A DNA stretch of 64,000 nt from Sphingopyxis soli. Lineage in GTDB: Bacteria > Pseudomonadota > Alphaproteobacteria > Sphingomonadales > Sphingomonadaceae. Each line of letters opens with the position of its first letter. The stretch's first letter is position 1. Where the stretch lies: the NCBI RefSeq assembly GCF_018682675.1, contig NZ_JAFMTR010000051.1, forward strand, positions 24,403 through 88,402. Direction: 5' to 3'. Positions 25,153-34,485 of this stretch are shown here, in pieces. The notes beneath the pieces were generated by a model. It saw only the letters and a program-made list of their open reading frames with translations. It was not told the DNA's origin and did not search any database. The translations under genes were made by a program, and so were the position numbers.

Positions 25153-26786
25153 CAATGGTCGATCCGGATCCAGAGGGCACCGCAAGGCGGCAGGGTGTCG
25201 GCGTCGGCGCCATTGAGCGCCACGATCGGCATTCCGCCGCGATGCTGGGCAGCAATGTCGATGGACGCGCCGCCGAGGTTGAAGAGGCAGCGGATCGTTT
25301 CGCCTTCGGCCACGCGGTCGAAGGCCAGCAGGTCGCCCTCGGCCACCCAGCCGCCGTCGCGGCCGTGACGGAGCGCGGGGTGCGCTGCCCGCAGCGCGAC
25401 GAGCCGCCGCGTCAGGTTGAGCAGCGAGGCGGGGTCGCCATCCTGCCGGTCGACCGCGAGGCCGGCGTGCGCGTCGCCGAGGGGTAGCCACGGGCTGGCA
25501 GACGAAAATCCGGCATGCGCCGCATCCGCTGCCCACGGCAAAGGCGTCCGCGCGCCGTCGCGCGACAGGGTCAGCGGCCAGTTCTTCAGCGCCTCGGGAT
25601 CCTTGACCATCTCGAACGGGATATCGACCTGATCGAGCCCCAGTTCCTCGCCATTATAGATGATGATGTTGCCGCGCAGCGCACATAGCAGCACCATCTT
25701 CATGCGCGAATAGGCGGTGGCATCGACGCCGGCGGGCGTCCAGCGCGACACCGCGCGCGGCGCATCGTGGTTTTCGAAGGCCCAGCTCGGCCAGCCGATA
25801 CCCGGCGCGTCGGGCCATTGCTCGGCAGCTTCGCGAACGAGCTTCGGCGTCAGCCGGTCCGCGTAGAGGAAGTCGAAACCATAGGCGCTGTTCAGGCGCC
25901 GGTCGCCCGCGGTGAACAGCTTCATCTCGCGCACCGCATCGTCGCCGCCGACCTCGGCGACGGTGAAGCTGCCGCCATATTCGTCGGTCAGCGCGCGAAT
26001 GCGCTCAAGGAACAGCGGAATGTCGGGATGCGACTGGTTGTGGATTTTCAGCTGGAAATCGAACGGCCGGGTGCGGACCTTGTTCGACGGCGGCGCCGGC
26101 GGATTGTCGCGCAATTCGGGATCGTGCATCGCAAAATTGATCGCGTCGATGCGGAACCCGTCGACGCCGCGATCGAGCCAGAAGCGGACCACGTCGAGCA
26201 ATGCATCCTGAACCGCGCGGTTGTGGACGTTGAGCTGCGGCTGGGTCCCGAGGAAATTGTGCATATAATATTGGCCGCGCCGCGCGTCCCACGTCCATGC
26301 CGGACCGCCGAACACCGACTGCCAGTTGGTGGGCGGCGAGCCGTCGGGCTTCGCATCGGCCCAGACATACCAGTCGGCCATCGCATTGTCCCTGCTCGCG
26401 CGGCTGGTCGCGAACCAATCGTGTCGGTCCGACGTGTGCGCAAAGACAAGGTCGGTCGTCACCTTCAGACCCAGCGCGTGCGCGCGCGCGACGAGCGCAT
26501 CGAAATCGTCGAGCGTTCCGAAGATCGGATCGACACCGCAATAATCAGAAATATCGTATCCGAAATCGTCCATTGGCGAGGGATAGAAGGGCGACAGCCA
26601 GATGGCGTCGACACCCAGCGAGGCGACATAATCGAGCCGCGCGGTGATGCCCGCCAGATCACCGATCCCGTCGCCGTTCGAATCTGCAAAGCTGCGCGGA
26701 TAAATCTGGTAGATCGCCGCGCCCTTCCACCACGGCAGGTCGGCGACGGCGTGCGGCTGTGGGGCAAGGCTATGGTTCGTCGTCAC
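25152..26786 (-). CDS. GH13 alpha-glucosidase, cytoplasmic
   Basis: This 544-residue GH13 enzyme has no signal peptide. The catalytic triad is visible: nucleophile D214 (DGFRIDAIN), acid/base E278 (TVAEVGG) and D341 (FENHD). QIYPRSFADSNGDGIGDL near the N-terminus is typical of oligo-1,6-/alpha-glucosidases. It should split maltose or malto-oligosaccharides after uptake. The GTG start at 26786 follows the upstream gene's stop by 15 bp, and its end is coupled to the GH97 gene. Confidence 0.93.
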   Translation of the reverse strand: MTTNHSLAPQPHAVADLPWWKGAAIYQIYPRSFADSNGDGIGDLAGITARLDYVASLGVDAIWLSPFYPSPMDDFGYDISDYCGVDPIFGTLDDFDALVARAHALGLKVTTDLVFAHTSDRHDWFATSRASRDNAMADWYVWADAKPDGSPPTNWQSVFGGPAWTWDARRGQYYMHNFLGTQPQLNVHNRAVQDALLDVVRFWLDRGVDGFRIDAINFAMHDPELRDNPPAPPSNKVRTRPFDFQLKIHNQSHPDIPLFLERIRALTDEYGGSFTVAEVGGDDAVREMKLFTAGDRRLNSAYGFDFLYADRLTPKLVREAAEQWPDAPGIGWPSWAFENHDAPRAVSRWTPAGVDATAYSRMKMVLLCALRGNIIIYNGEELGLDQVDIPFEMVKDPEALKNWPLTLSRDGARTPLPWAADAAHAGFSSASPWLPLGDAHAGLAVDRQDGDPASLLNLTRRLVALRAAHPALRHGRDGGWVAEGDLLAFDRVAEGETIRCLFNLGGASIDIAAQHRGGMPIVALNGADADTLPPCGALWIRIDH

Positions 26787-26801
26787 GCGTCGTTTTTCCG
26801 C

Positions 26802-28610
26802 TTAGTCTTTGGCCTGGCATATGGCGGTACCGAAGGCGGGGAGAGTGAGGAACAGGCTGCCCGGCGCGGCGGCTTGCGCCGGACAGTCGCCAAGGAGCGA
26901 CGTAAAGGCCGCGCTCCTCATGTCGATGGCAATATTGGCCGAGACGGGCGTTGCAGACGTATTGAACGCCAGCAACACCTCGCGGCCGGAGTCGGGATCG
27001 AACCGCGAGACCGCGAGCAAGCCGGGCTTTTCCGAAATGGCGCGCAGCTTCGTCGTCCCGTGCAGCAGCGCGGGCGTCTTGCGGCGGATCGCCGAAAGCG
27101 CCGCGATCTCGCGGTAGAGCGGATGGGCCGGGTCGAAATTGGCCGACGCGGTGGTCGCATCGGTGCCGATCAGGTCGTTGTCGTTATAGACGTCGACCGT
27201 CGAGGCGAACATGTCCTCGCGCGCGAGCTGGTCGCCTCCGTCGGACACGAAACCCTGCTCGTCGCCATAATAGATCGTCGGGACACCGCGCAGCGTCAGC
27301 AGCATGGCATGACCCAGCATCACGCGCTTCAGCAGTTCGTCGGCGCTCGCACCGGGGTTTTCCTGCTTCACGAACATCGCGAAGCGGCCCATGTCGTGGT
27401 TGCCGAGGAAGGTCGGGAGTTGCAGCGCCGCGGCCGGCCCGCCCTTGTACAGAACATCGCCGTCGAGCAGCCGTTCGAAGACGGCGGTTCCGGTTGTTCC
27501 GCCGACCGCATCGATCACCGCGCGAGCGAAGCTGAAGTCGAGCACCGCCGGCAGTCCGGCGACGCGCGTGTGGCGCGCCAGCGATCCGGGATCGACCGCG
27601 TCGTTATAGACTTCGCCAAAGATGTGGAAATTCGGAATCCCGCGCGCCTTTGCGCGGGCCAGCATCGCTGGAACGAAAGCCTGCCAGAATTCGGGGTTCA
27701 CATGCTTCGCGGTGTCGATACGGAATCCGTCGATCCCGAATGCGTCGATCCAGCGGCCATAGATGTCGATGAAACCCTGTACGACCTTCGGATTCTCGGT
27801 CGCCAGATCGTCGAGACCGGCGAAATCGCCATAAAGCGCGGACTCGCCGACCCAGTCGCTGTTGCCCCGATTATGATAATAGATCGGATCGTTCAGCCAC
27901 GCCGGAACCTTGGCGTTTTCCTCACCCTTCGGCACGACAGCCGTGTAGGCGAAAGACGGGTCGGTCAGCTTGGCCCAGTTTTCGGGCGAGGAATCCTGAT
28001 CGCCGGCGAAGCCCGGGTTGATCGGCGCCCCGTTCACCCCGCCGCGGCGCGAATAAGGATAGTCGGCGAGGCTGCGATATTTATAGCCCTCCGCTTCGCC
28101 TTCGGTGTAGCGAATGACGTCGGCGGTGTGGTTGGTGATGATGTCCATATAGACCTTCATCCCGCGCGCGTGCGCCGCGTCGACGAAAGCCCGGAACTCG
28201 TCATTGGTCCCGAAGTGCGGATCGACGCGCGTGAAATCGGTGACCCAATAGCCGTGATAACCAGCGCTCTCGTCGCCCTTGGGTCCTTGCACCGGCTTGT
28301 TCTTGAAGATGGGGGCGAACCAGATCGCGGTCGCGCCCATCCCCTGGATATAATCGAGCCGCTTCGTCAGCCCGGCAAGATCGCCGCCGTGATAGAAGCC
28401 CTTGGCCGACGGATCGTAACCGGTTGCGAGCCGGTCGCCCGTCAGCCCGCCGCGATCGTTGCGCGGGTCGCCATTCTCGAACCGGTCGGGCAGGACGAAA
28501 TAGATCACTTCGTCGGTCGCGGGACGCGCGCGGACGTCGGCGAGGCCGGCCTGCGCCAGCACCGGAAGCGGCGCCAGTATCAGCGCAAGCGCGGCGAGCC
28601 CGCGGATCAC
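26802..28610 (-). CDS. GH13 alpha-amylase/cyclomaltodextrinase-like, exported
   Basis: This 602-residue GH13 enzyme has a signal peptide (IRGLAALALILAPLPVLAQ). The catalytic residues are D299 (IDGFRIDTAKH), E333 (HIFGEVYN) and D406 (FLGNHDMGRF). YHGYWVTDFTRVDPHFGT is the usual region I/V context. It should cut starch-derived or cyclic oligosaccharides in the periplasm after TonB-dependent import. It starts at GTG 28610, overlapping the halogenase-like gene's stop by 4 bp (GTGA). Confidence 0.93.
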   Translation of the reverse strand: MIRGLAALALILAPLPVLAQAGLADVRARPATDEVIYFVLPDRFENGDPRNDRGGLTGDRLATGYDPSAKGFYHGGDLAGLTKRLDYIQGMGATAIWFAPIFKNKPVQGPKGDESAGYHGYWVTDFTRVDPHFGTNDEFRAFVDAAHARGMKVYMDIITNHTADVIRYTEGEAEGYKYRSLADYPYSRRGGVNGAPINPGFAGDQDSSPENWAKLTDPSFAYTAVVPKGEENAKVPAWLNDPIYYHNRGNSDWVGESALYGDFAGLDDLATENPKVVQGFIDIYGRWIDAFGIDGFRIDTAKHVNPEFWQAFVPAMLARAKARGIPNFHIFGEVYNDAVDPGSLARHTRVAGLPAVLDFSFARAVIDAVGGTTGTAVFERLLDGDVLYKGGPAAALQLPTFLGNHDMGRFAMFVKQENPGASADELLKRVMLGHAMLLTLRGVPTIYYGDEQGFVSDGGDQLAREDMFASTVDVYNDNDLIGTDATTASANFDPAHPLYREIAALSAIRRKTPALLHGTTKLRAISEKPGLLAVSRFDPDSGREVLLAFNTSATPVSANIAIDMRSAAFTSLLGDCPAQAAAPGSLFLTLPAFGTAICQAKD

Positions 28611-30112
28611 GCCGCCACCGCCGCGCGCGAGGTTGCCGCAAGGAAATCGTCATAGCTCGCCATTTGCGCGACCTCCGCTTCGACCATCGCCGCGACGCCG
28701 GCCATATAGCGCGCGAGGTCGTCGGCGCCGATCCCATCGGCCAGCGGATGCCACGCGCGCGGCGCAATCCCCTGCCCCACCAGCACTTGCAGCCAGCCGG
28801 ATTCGGTGAACAGCTCCTCATGCTCGCGAAAGATCAGGCCCTGGGCGAGGAACAGCTCGATCTTCGCCGCGAGCGTGTCGGGAACCGGCATCTCTGCCCG
28901 GTCGCGCCAATAAGCCGTGTCGCGCCGCTCGGTCGCCTTGAAATGCAGGATGATGAAATCGCGGATACGCTCCCACTCGAAGTCGCTCTGCCGGTTGAAC
29001 TCGGCAGCGACAGCGGGGTCGGTCGCGCCCGATGGCAACATCTTGAGCAGCCGCGATATGCCGGCCTGCACCAGATGGATGCTCGTCGATTCGAGCGGCT
29101 CCATGAAGCCGCTGGCCAGTCCAAGCGCAACGACATTGCGGTTCCACATCCGGCGCCGCTTGCCGCTGACGAAGCGCAGCCGGTTCGGTTCCGCCTGCGC
29201 GGGTCCGTCGAGATTGGCAAGCAGGGTCGCGACGGCCTCGTCGTCCGTTACATGGTCCGAACAATAGACATAGCCATTGCCGATCCGGTGCTGCAGCGGG
29301 ATACGCCACTGCCAACCCGCGTCGCGCGTCGTTGCCCCGGTCCACGGTAGCTGCGGCGTGGCACCGTGCGCGCACGGCACCGCCACCGCGCGATTGTTGA
29401 GGAGCCAGTGCGACCAGTCCTCATATCCGGTTTCGAGCGCGCCCTCGATCAGCAGGCCCCGGAAACCCGAACAGTCGATGAAGAAATCGCCCTCGACAGA
29501 CCGCCCGTCATCGAGTGCGACGCCGGTGACATCGCCGGTCTCGCCATTCAGACGGACATCGACCACTTTCCCCTCGATCCGCTCGACACCGGCGGTTTCG
29601 GCGCGGCGGCGGAGAAAGGCGGCGTAGAGCGCGGCGTCGAAATGATATGCATAGGGCATCTCGAGCAGGTGCGGCGACGTGCGAGGCGCGCCGCGCTGCA
29701 TCCGCCGCGCATATGCGGCCCGCTCGTTGAGCGAATAATGGTCGAGCGGTTCGGCCACCCCGGTCGCCCACGCGCGCAACCAATAGTGATGGAACTCAAG
29801 CAGGCCGAGCCCGCGCCCGATCGCCCCGAAGGCGTGCATGTAGCGATGACCAGGCCGCGTCCAGCCGTTGAATTCGATGCCGAGCTTGATCGTGCCCTGC
29901 GTCGCGGCAAGAAACTCATCCTCGTCGATTCCGAGCGCGTCGTTGAAGAGACGGATCTGCGGGATCGTCGCTTCGCCGACTCCGACGGTCGCGATCGCGT
30001 CGGATTCGACCAGCCGGACCGACCAGCTCGCCGGCAGGAAATGGCGCAAACAGGCCGCGGCCATCCAGCCCGCCGTGCCTCCGCCGATGATAATTAGCCG
30101 CATGGGGGACAT
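28607..30112 (-). CDS. Flavin-dependent tryptophan-halogenase-family protein
   Basis: This 501-residue protein has the FAD motif IIIGGGTAGWMAA at the N-terminus, a Lys at residue 76 (TQGTIKLGIEF) aligning with catalytic Lys79 of PrnA, the W-x-W-x-I-P halogenase signature (GWQWRIPL) and PLESTSIHLVQ, which carries the second catalytic Glu. ATG 30112 has GAGG 8 bp upstream. All key halogenase residues are present, so halide oxidation is plausible. It is embedded in a malto-oligosaccharide operon, as in other TonB-receptor sugar loci of this clade, and its substrate is unknown. Confidence 0.9.
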   Translation of the reverse strand: MSPMRLIIIGGGTAGWMAAACLRHFLPASWSVRLVESDAIATVGVGEATIPQIRLFNDALGIDEDEFLAATQGTIKLGIEFNGWTRPGHRYMHAFGAIGRGLGLLEFHHYWLRAWATGVAEPLDHYSLNERAAYARRMQRGAPRTSPHLLEMPYAYHFDAALYAAFLRRRAETAGVERIEGKVVDVRLNGETGDVTGVALDDGRSVEGDFFIDCSGFRGLLIEGALETGYEDWSHWLLNNRAVAVPCAHGATPQLPWTGATTRDAGWQWRIPLQHRIGNGYVYCSDHVTDDEAVATLLANLDGPAQAEPNRLRFVSGKRRRMWNRNVVALGLASGFMEPLESTSIHLVQAGISRLLKMLPSGATDPAVAAEFNRQSDFEWERIRDFIILHFKATERRDTAYWRDRAEMPVPDTLAAKIELFLAQGLIFREHEELFTESGWLQVLVGQGIAPRAWHPLADGIGADDLARYMAGVAAMVEAEVAQMASYDDFLAATSRAAVAA

Positions 30113-30145
30113 AAGATCAGCCTCTGCCCTGTAGCGCAACAAGAG

Positions 30146-30177
30146 GACGGGGGCGGCGCGATCCGGCCGCCCCCGTC
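30146..30177 (-). terminator. Perfect 12-bp intercistronic hairpin after the TonB receptor gene
   Basis: GACGGGGGCGGC (30146-30157) pairs perfectly with GCCGCCCCCGTC (30166-30177) around an 8-nt loop. It lies 9 bp after the receptor's stop and 34 bp before the start of the halogenase-like gene, both on the minus strand. No T-run follows, so partial termination or stabilisation of the receptor mRNA fits better than full termination. Confidence 0.6.
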
Positions 30178-30186
30178 AGGGAGGGT

Positions 30187-33012
30187 TCAGAATTTGAACG
30201 AGGCGCCCGCGAGGTAGCGGCGGCCATAGACCTGATAGTCGATCACCGCCCGGCTATCGCGCGGATCGTCGGTCACGAAGGGCTCGTTCGTCAGGTTCTG
30301 GCCCTGGACAAAGAGCGACAGCCCCTCAAGCGCGCTGCCCGGCTGGAAGTCATAGCCGATCTGCGCGTCGACGATCGTCTCTGCGCGGGCGCGGCGGCGG
30401 ACACGGTTGCCACCGAAGCCCGACAGCTCGCCGACGAAGCTCGACCGGTAGCGCGCGCTGACGCGGGCGTTAAAGCCCCATTTCTCGAAATAGGCGGTGC
30501 CGTTGGCGACCCATTTCGAATAGCCGGGGATATCCTGGGCCGGCGCCCCCGGCGTCGGCTGGATCTTGGTCTTCGTATAGGATGCGCCGCCCGTCACGCC
30601 GAATCCGTCGAGCGCCGATACCAGCTCGCCAAGGGGCAAGGTGCCGGCCAGTTCGACGCCGTAAAGCTTGCCGCCTTTGCCGTTGATCGGGACGTTCACG
30701 GTGCCCAGATAGTTCACGATGATCGGATTGCCGTTCACGTCGAGCCCCGGATCCTGGATCGGATAGCCGGTGAAATCGAAGGCGACGTCCTGATTGTAGA
30801 TGTAGCTCTTCAGGTCCTTGTAGAAGAGCTGCACCGCCAGATAGCCCTTCGACCCGAAATATTTCTCGAACGTCAGGTCGGCGGCATTGGCGCGCCACGG
30901 ACGCAGGTCCGGGTTGCCGGCGTCGCCGCGAACGACCGCGCACTGCCGGCCGACGGGGCAGACGCCGCTGCCGACGTCGCCGATCGTCGTGCCATATTTC
31001 AGCGACGCGCGCATGTCGTCGAGGCGCGGACGGATGATCTCGCGCGCCAGGCTGAAGCGGACCACGAAATCGCTGGCGGTACGCAGCGACAGGTTCAGGC
31101 TGGGCAGGACATCGACATAGTCGGTGCTCGCGCGCTGCGGGATGCCCTGGATGTTCGGCGATCCGTTGGCATTCTGGCCGATATAGGCGGCGCTGGCACC
31201 GTTCGAATTCTGGTCGGTGAAGACCGCCTGCACGCCCACATTCCCGGTCAGCACCGACGAGCCCATTTCCTGGTCGATGTTGGCCTGGAGATAGGTAGTC
31301 ATCAGCTTTTCGGACACGTCGTAGGATTTGACCACGACGTCGCCATAGGGATTGGCGACCAGCTGATAGATGCCGGCCGCGAGCAGGTCGCGCGGGTCAT
31401 AGCTGACGACAGGCCCCAGCCCGAGGTACGACAGGTTGGTCGTGCCAAGGCGATATTGTTCGGGGATCGGCACGCTGGTCAGGCCGTCGGTGTTGGCGAC
31501 GAGACCGACGAAGGCTTCGTCGGGGACAAGGCTCTTGCTGCGATCGGTATAGTTCACGCCGAACTGCACCGATTTCAGGAAGCCTTCCAGCTCGCGTTCG
31601 ACTTCGACGCGATATTGCCACAGCTCGTCCTTGATGATGCGGTTGTTGTAATAGCCGTCCTGGCCGCCGCGGATGCGCGTGCCGTCGACACCGGTCTGGT
31701 CGCCGCCCCAGCCGAGCGGGCTGGTGAGCTGGATCAGATCATAGTCGCCATAGTTCAGCCCGGGGCTGAACACCGTGCCGTTGCGGTCGCTGGTGAAACC
31801 GATCGTGTCGGTCGCGCCGACGCCCGCGCCGCGCCCGGTGCCGGCATTGCTTTCGAGGATCAGTTCGTTGCGGTCGGTCTTCGACAGGCTGATATCGGCG
31901 GTGACGTTCCAGCCGTCGCCGCCTTCCCAGCGGTTGTTCCAGCCGAAGCTGTAGAGCTTTGCCTGCCGTTCGAAGACGTCGTTGCGCACGACGCCCTCGA
32001 CACTGGTGAAGGTGCCCGACCGCGCGAAGACATATTGGCCGCTGCTGTCGACGTCGGTGACATTGACCCCGGCGCCGCCGAAGGCGAGCGGCAGTTCGAT
32101 GCCGCGCTTGATCTGGTCGTCCTTAAAGTCCGAATAGAAGGCATCGATGGTCGAGGTGAAATTGGGGCTCGGCCGCCACTGCAGCGTGCCCTGCAGGCCA
32201 AGCCGCGTCAGCTGGGTCGAGGTGGCATAGCTTTTCGACCCGCCGATAACCACGGGGTTCGCAGTGGTGCCGTCGCCGGCATAGCCCCACGCGTTGAATT
32301 CCTGGATCTGATACGGTTCGTCGACATAGCTTGCCGACAATGCGATCCCCAGCGTATCGTTCGCGAACTGATCGACATACACGCCGTTGACGCGGTAGCC
32401 ATATTTCTTCGATCCGGCGTTGAGCTTGCCGATTTCGGCCCAGCTGCCGCGCCCGCCGACCGAGATCACGCGCTTGCCATAGTCGAGCGGACGGATCGTG
32501 CGCAGATCGACCGTGCCCGAAAGCCCCTGCCCGACGATCGACGCCATCGGCGTCTTGTAGACGAGCACCTGGTTGATGACCTCGCTGGGATATTGGTCAT
32601 ATTCGACCGCGCGGTTGTCGCCGGTCGAGGTCTGTTCGCGGCCGTTGAGCAGCGTGGTCGAGAAGTCGGGCGCGAAGCCGCGGATCGAGATCGCGTTCGA
32701 GCGCCCCGAAACGCGCTGCGAGGTCAGGCCCGGCAGGCGCGCGATCGACTCCGCGATCGAGGCGTCGGGAAGCTTGCCGATATCCTCGGCCGAAATCGAT
32801 TCGACGACCTGGTCGCGCGTTTTCTTGGCGTTGACCGCGCTCTGGAGGCTGGCCGAATAGCCGGTAACGACGATATCGCCCTCGGCGGGCACGTCTTCAG
32901 CCGGCGGCGTGGCGCTGTCTTGCGCCATCGCGGTTCCCGATAGCATCGCTGCCAAGGCAAGGCCGACCGCTACGGTGCTGACGCCGCGGCGAAGGCTGGT
33001 GGAATTAGGCAT
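30187..33012 (-). CDS. TonB-dependent receptor (Caulobacter/Xanthomonas type), malto-oligosaccharide import
   Basis: This 941-residue outer-membrane receptor has a signal peptide ending TAMAQ, a TonB-box-like GDIVVTGY, and the signature SAEDIGKLPDASIAESIARL of the TonB-Xanth-Caul family. A plug and a 22-strand barrel follow, ending in aromatic F (AGASFKF). It heads a minus-strand cluster with a halogenase-like protein and three glucosidases, and diverges from a LacI gene with a shared operator-like motif between them. Together these argue for import of starch oligosaccharides. Its GGGGAG ribosome site is strong. Confidence 0.93.
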   Translation of the reverse strand: MPNSTSLRRGVSTVAVGLALAAMLSGTAMAQDSATPPAEDVPAEGDIVVTGYSASLQSAVNAKKTRDQVVESISAEDIGKLPDASIAESIARLPGLTSQRVSGRSNAISIRGFAPDFSTTLLNGREQTSTGDNRAVEYDQYPSEVINQVLVYKTPMASIVGQGLSGTVDLRTIRPLDYGKRVISVGGRGSWAEIGKLNAGSKKYGYRVNGVYVDQFANDTLGIALSASYVDEPYQIQEFNAWGYAGDGTTANPVVIGGSKSYATSTQLTRLGLQGTLQWRPSPNFTSTIDAFYSDFKDDQIKRGIELPLAFGGAGVNVTDVDSSGQYVFARSGTFTSVEGVVRNDVFERQAKLYSFGWNNRWEGGDGWNVTADISLSKTDRNELILESNAGTGRGAGVGATDTIGFTSDRNGTVFSPGLNYGDYDLIQLTSPLGWGGDQTGVDGTRIRGGQDGYYNNRIIKDELWQYRVEVERELEGFLKSVQFGVNYTDRSKSLVPDEAFVGLVANTDGLTSVPIPEQYRLGTTNLSYLGLGPVVSYDPRDLLAAGIYQLVANPYGDVVVKSYDVSEKLMTTYLQANIDQEMGSSVLTGNVGVQAVFTDQNSNGASAAYIGQNANGSPNIQGIPQRASTDYVDVLPSLNLSLRTASDFVVRFSLAREIIRPRLDDMRASLKYGTTIGDVGSGVCPVGRQCAVVRGDAGNPDLRPWRANAADLTFEKYFGSKGYLAVQLFYKDLKSYIYNQDVAFDFTGYPIQDPGLDVNGNPIIVNYLGTVNVPINGKGGKLYGVELAGTLPLGELVSALDGFGVTGGASYTKTKIQPTPGAPAQDIPGYSKWVANGTAYFEKWGFNARVSARYRSSFVGELSGFGGNRVRRRARAETIVDAQIGYDFQPGSALEGLSLFVQGQNLTNEPFVTDDPRDSRAVIDYQVYGRRYLAGASFKF

Positions 33013-33328
33013 AATCGCTCCCCTGTTGCGACGGGATGGTCGGTCGCGCGGCGGCTGGGAAGCGGCGTGTCACGCCGTGGGCATCCTCATCGTCGCGTGG
33101 GTTTTCCCATCGTCGCAGCAGCAATTGAGGCCAAATCGGCGGCGCGGCTATAGGGTATACGTATACGCATAATATGCAGGGGGGCGTCCTGCCGCGCAAA
33201 TGTCACAGCGACGACAGGTCGCGCTTGCCCGGTACGGGCACGTCGCGCGAGACGATTGGCATCGCCCGCGCCGCCCGCTAATCAGCGGGTAACGGGCTGG
33301 GCACAAGCCGGCCCGAGGGGAGAAGGAT
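33013..33328. promoter_or_regulatory. Divergent regulatory region, TonB receptor / lacI
   Basis: This 316-bp gap holds no gene. A plus-strand promoter candidate (TTGAGG 33125-33130, 18-bp spacer, TATAGG 33149-33154) runs directly into the GTATACGTATACG motif at 33155-33167. On the minus strand a TATTAT hexamer lies just upstream of the same motif. One bound repressor could therefore silence both genes. Confidence 0.5.
33155..33167. promoter_or_regulatory. Probable LacI operator, GTATACGTATACG
   Basis: This 13-bp motif, with the 8-bp palindrome CGTATACG inside, recurs with one mismatch at 34384-34396 before the MFS transporter gene. Two copies flanking a lacI gene, one before each likely target, are the expected layout for a local sugar repressor. 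Confidence 0.65.
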
Positions 33329-34357
33329 ATGGGGCGTCCACCGACGGCCAAGCCCACCAGTTTCGATATCGCCTATCTGGCGGGTGTGTCGCAGCCGACC
33401 GTCTCGCGCGCGCTTCGCGGAAGCAAGTCGGTGAGCGCCGCGACCCGGGCCAATATCGAGCGGATCGCGCGCGAGCTCAACTATACCGTCGACAAGAATG
33501 CCTCGAGTCTCCGCTCGCAGCGCACGCACACGCTCGCGCTGCTCTTCTTCGAGGATCCGACGCCCGACGAGTCGATGATCAACCCGTTCTTTCTTTCGAT
33601 GCTCGGCTCGATAACGCGCCAGTGTGCGCTGCGCGGCTATGATCTTCTCATCAGCTTCCAGCAGATGCACAGCGACTGGCACGTCGACTATCAGGACAGC
33701 CACCGTTCGGACGGCATCATCCTGCTTGGTTATGGGGATTATCAGCTCTACCGCGCCAAACTCGAACATCTTGTCGAGATGGGCACGAAATTCGTGCGCT
33801 GGGGATCGGTCGCCGACGACAACATCGGGCTCACCGTCGGCTCGGACAATATCGGTGCCGGCATCCAGGCGGGCGAGCATTTCCTGGAGATCGGGCGGCG
33901 ACGGATCGCGTTTCTCGGCGACGCGTCGGACCACGCACCCGAGTTCAAGGACCGATACATGGGGCTGTGCCGCGCGATGGCGACCTCCGGTATCGACGCG
34001 AATCCCGGTTTGCAGGTGAATGCGGTCTCGTCGGAAGAATCGGGCTATGACGCGGCCCGCGCGTTGATCGATCGGGCCATCGGCTTCGACGCGATTTTCG
34101 CGGCCAGCGATCTCATCGCCATCGGCGCGATGCGGGCGCTGAACGAGGCCGGTCTTGCCCTGCCCCGCGACGTCGCGCTGATCGGCTTTGACGACATTCC
34201 GGCGGCCAGCCTCACCTCCCCGACCCTCACGACGGTGATGCAGGACCTCAAGGGTGCGGGCGCCCTGCTCGTCGATGCGCTGCTGCGCCAGATCGACGGT
34301 CAGCCGGTCGAACGGTCGATCCTGCCCACCCGCCTCATCCGCCGCCAGAGCAGCTAG
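33329..34357 (+). CDS. LacI-family transcriptional repressor of the sugar locus
   Basis: This 342-residue regulator has an N-terminal LacI HTH (FDIAYLAGVSQPTVSRALRG), hinge helix region (NASSLRSQRT) and a periplasmic-binding-like effector domain (PRDVALIGFDDIPAASLTSP near the C-terminus). The AGAAGG ribosome site is close to the start. It lies between the TonB receptor and the MFS transporter, and both promoter regions carry the CGTATACG motif. The likely inducer is maltose or a related malto-oligosaccharide. Confidence 0.93.
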   Translation: MGRPPTAKPTSFDIAYLAGVSQPTVSRALRGSKSVSAATRANIERIARELNYTVDKNASSLRSQRTHTLALLFFEDPTPDESMINPFFLSMLGSITRQCALRGYDLLISFQQMHSDWHVDYQDSHRSDGIILLGYGDYQLYRAKLEHLVEMGTKFVRWGSVADDNIGLTVGSDNIGAGIQAGEHFLEIGRRRIAFLGDASDHAPEFKDRYMGLCRAMATSGIDANPGLQVNAVSSEESGYDAARALIDRAIGFDAIFAASDLIAIGAMRALNEAGLALPRDVALIGFDDIPAASLTSPTLTTVMQDLKGAGALLVDALLRQIDGQPVERSILPTRLIRRQSS

Positions 34358-34383
34358 GGTCAGGACCACAGGGCCGACCCTAC

Positions 34384-34396
34384 GTATTCGTATACG
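34384..34396. promoter_or_regulatory. Probable LacI operator, GTATTCGTATACG
   Basis: This copy differs by one base from the motif at 33155-33167 and keeps the palindrome CGTATACG. It sits about 90 bp before the start codon of the MFS sugar transporter gene, consistent with repression by the neighbouring LacI. Confidence 0.65.
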
Positions 34397-34485
34397 TTTC
34401 CGGTACCCGCTTGCTCTTGGGCAAGTCCGCGGCAAGATCACCGCGCCGAAAGAGCCGCCTGCGCGGCCGTGCAGGGAGAGACGTG

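Noticed and set aside
25767..28655. A 962-codon plus-strand ORF opposite the GH13 genes
   Set aside because: It is an antisense shadow produced by GC-rich codon use. Its translation is Arg/Ala/Gly-rich with no domain, and the minus strand encodes recognisable enzymes.
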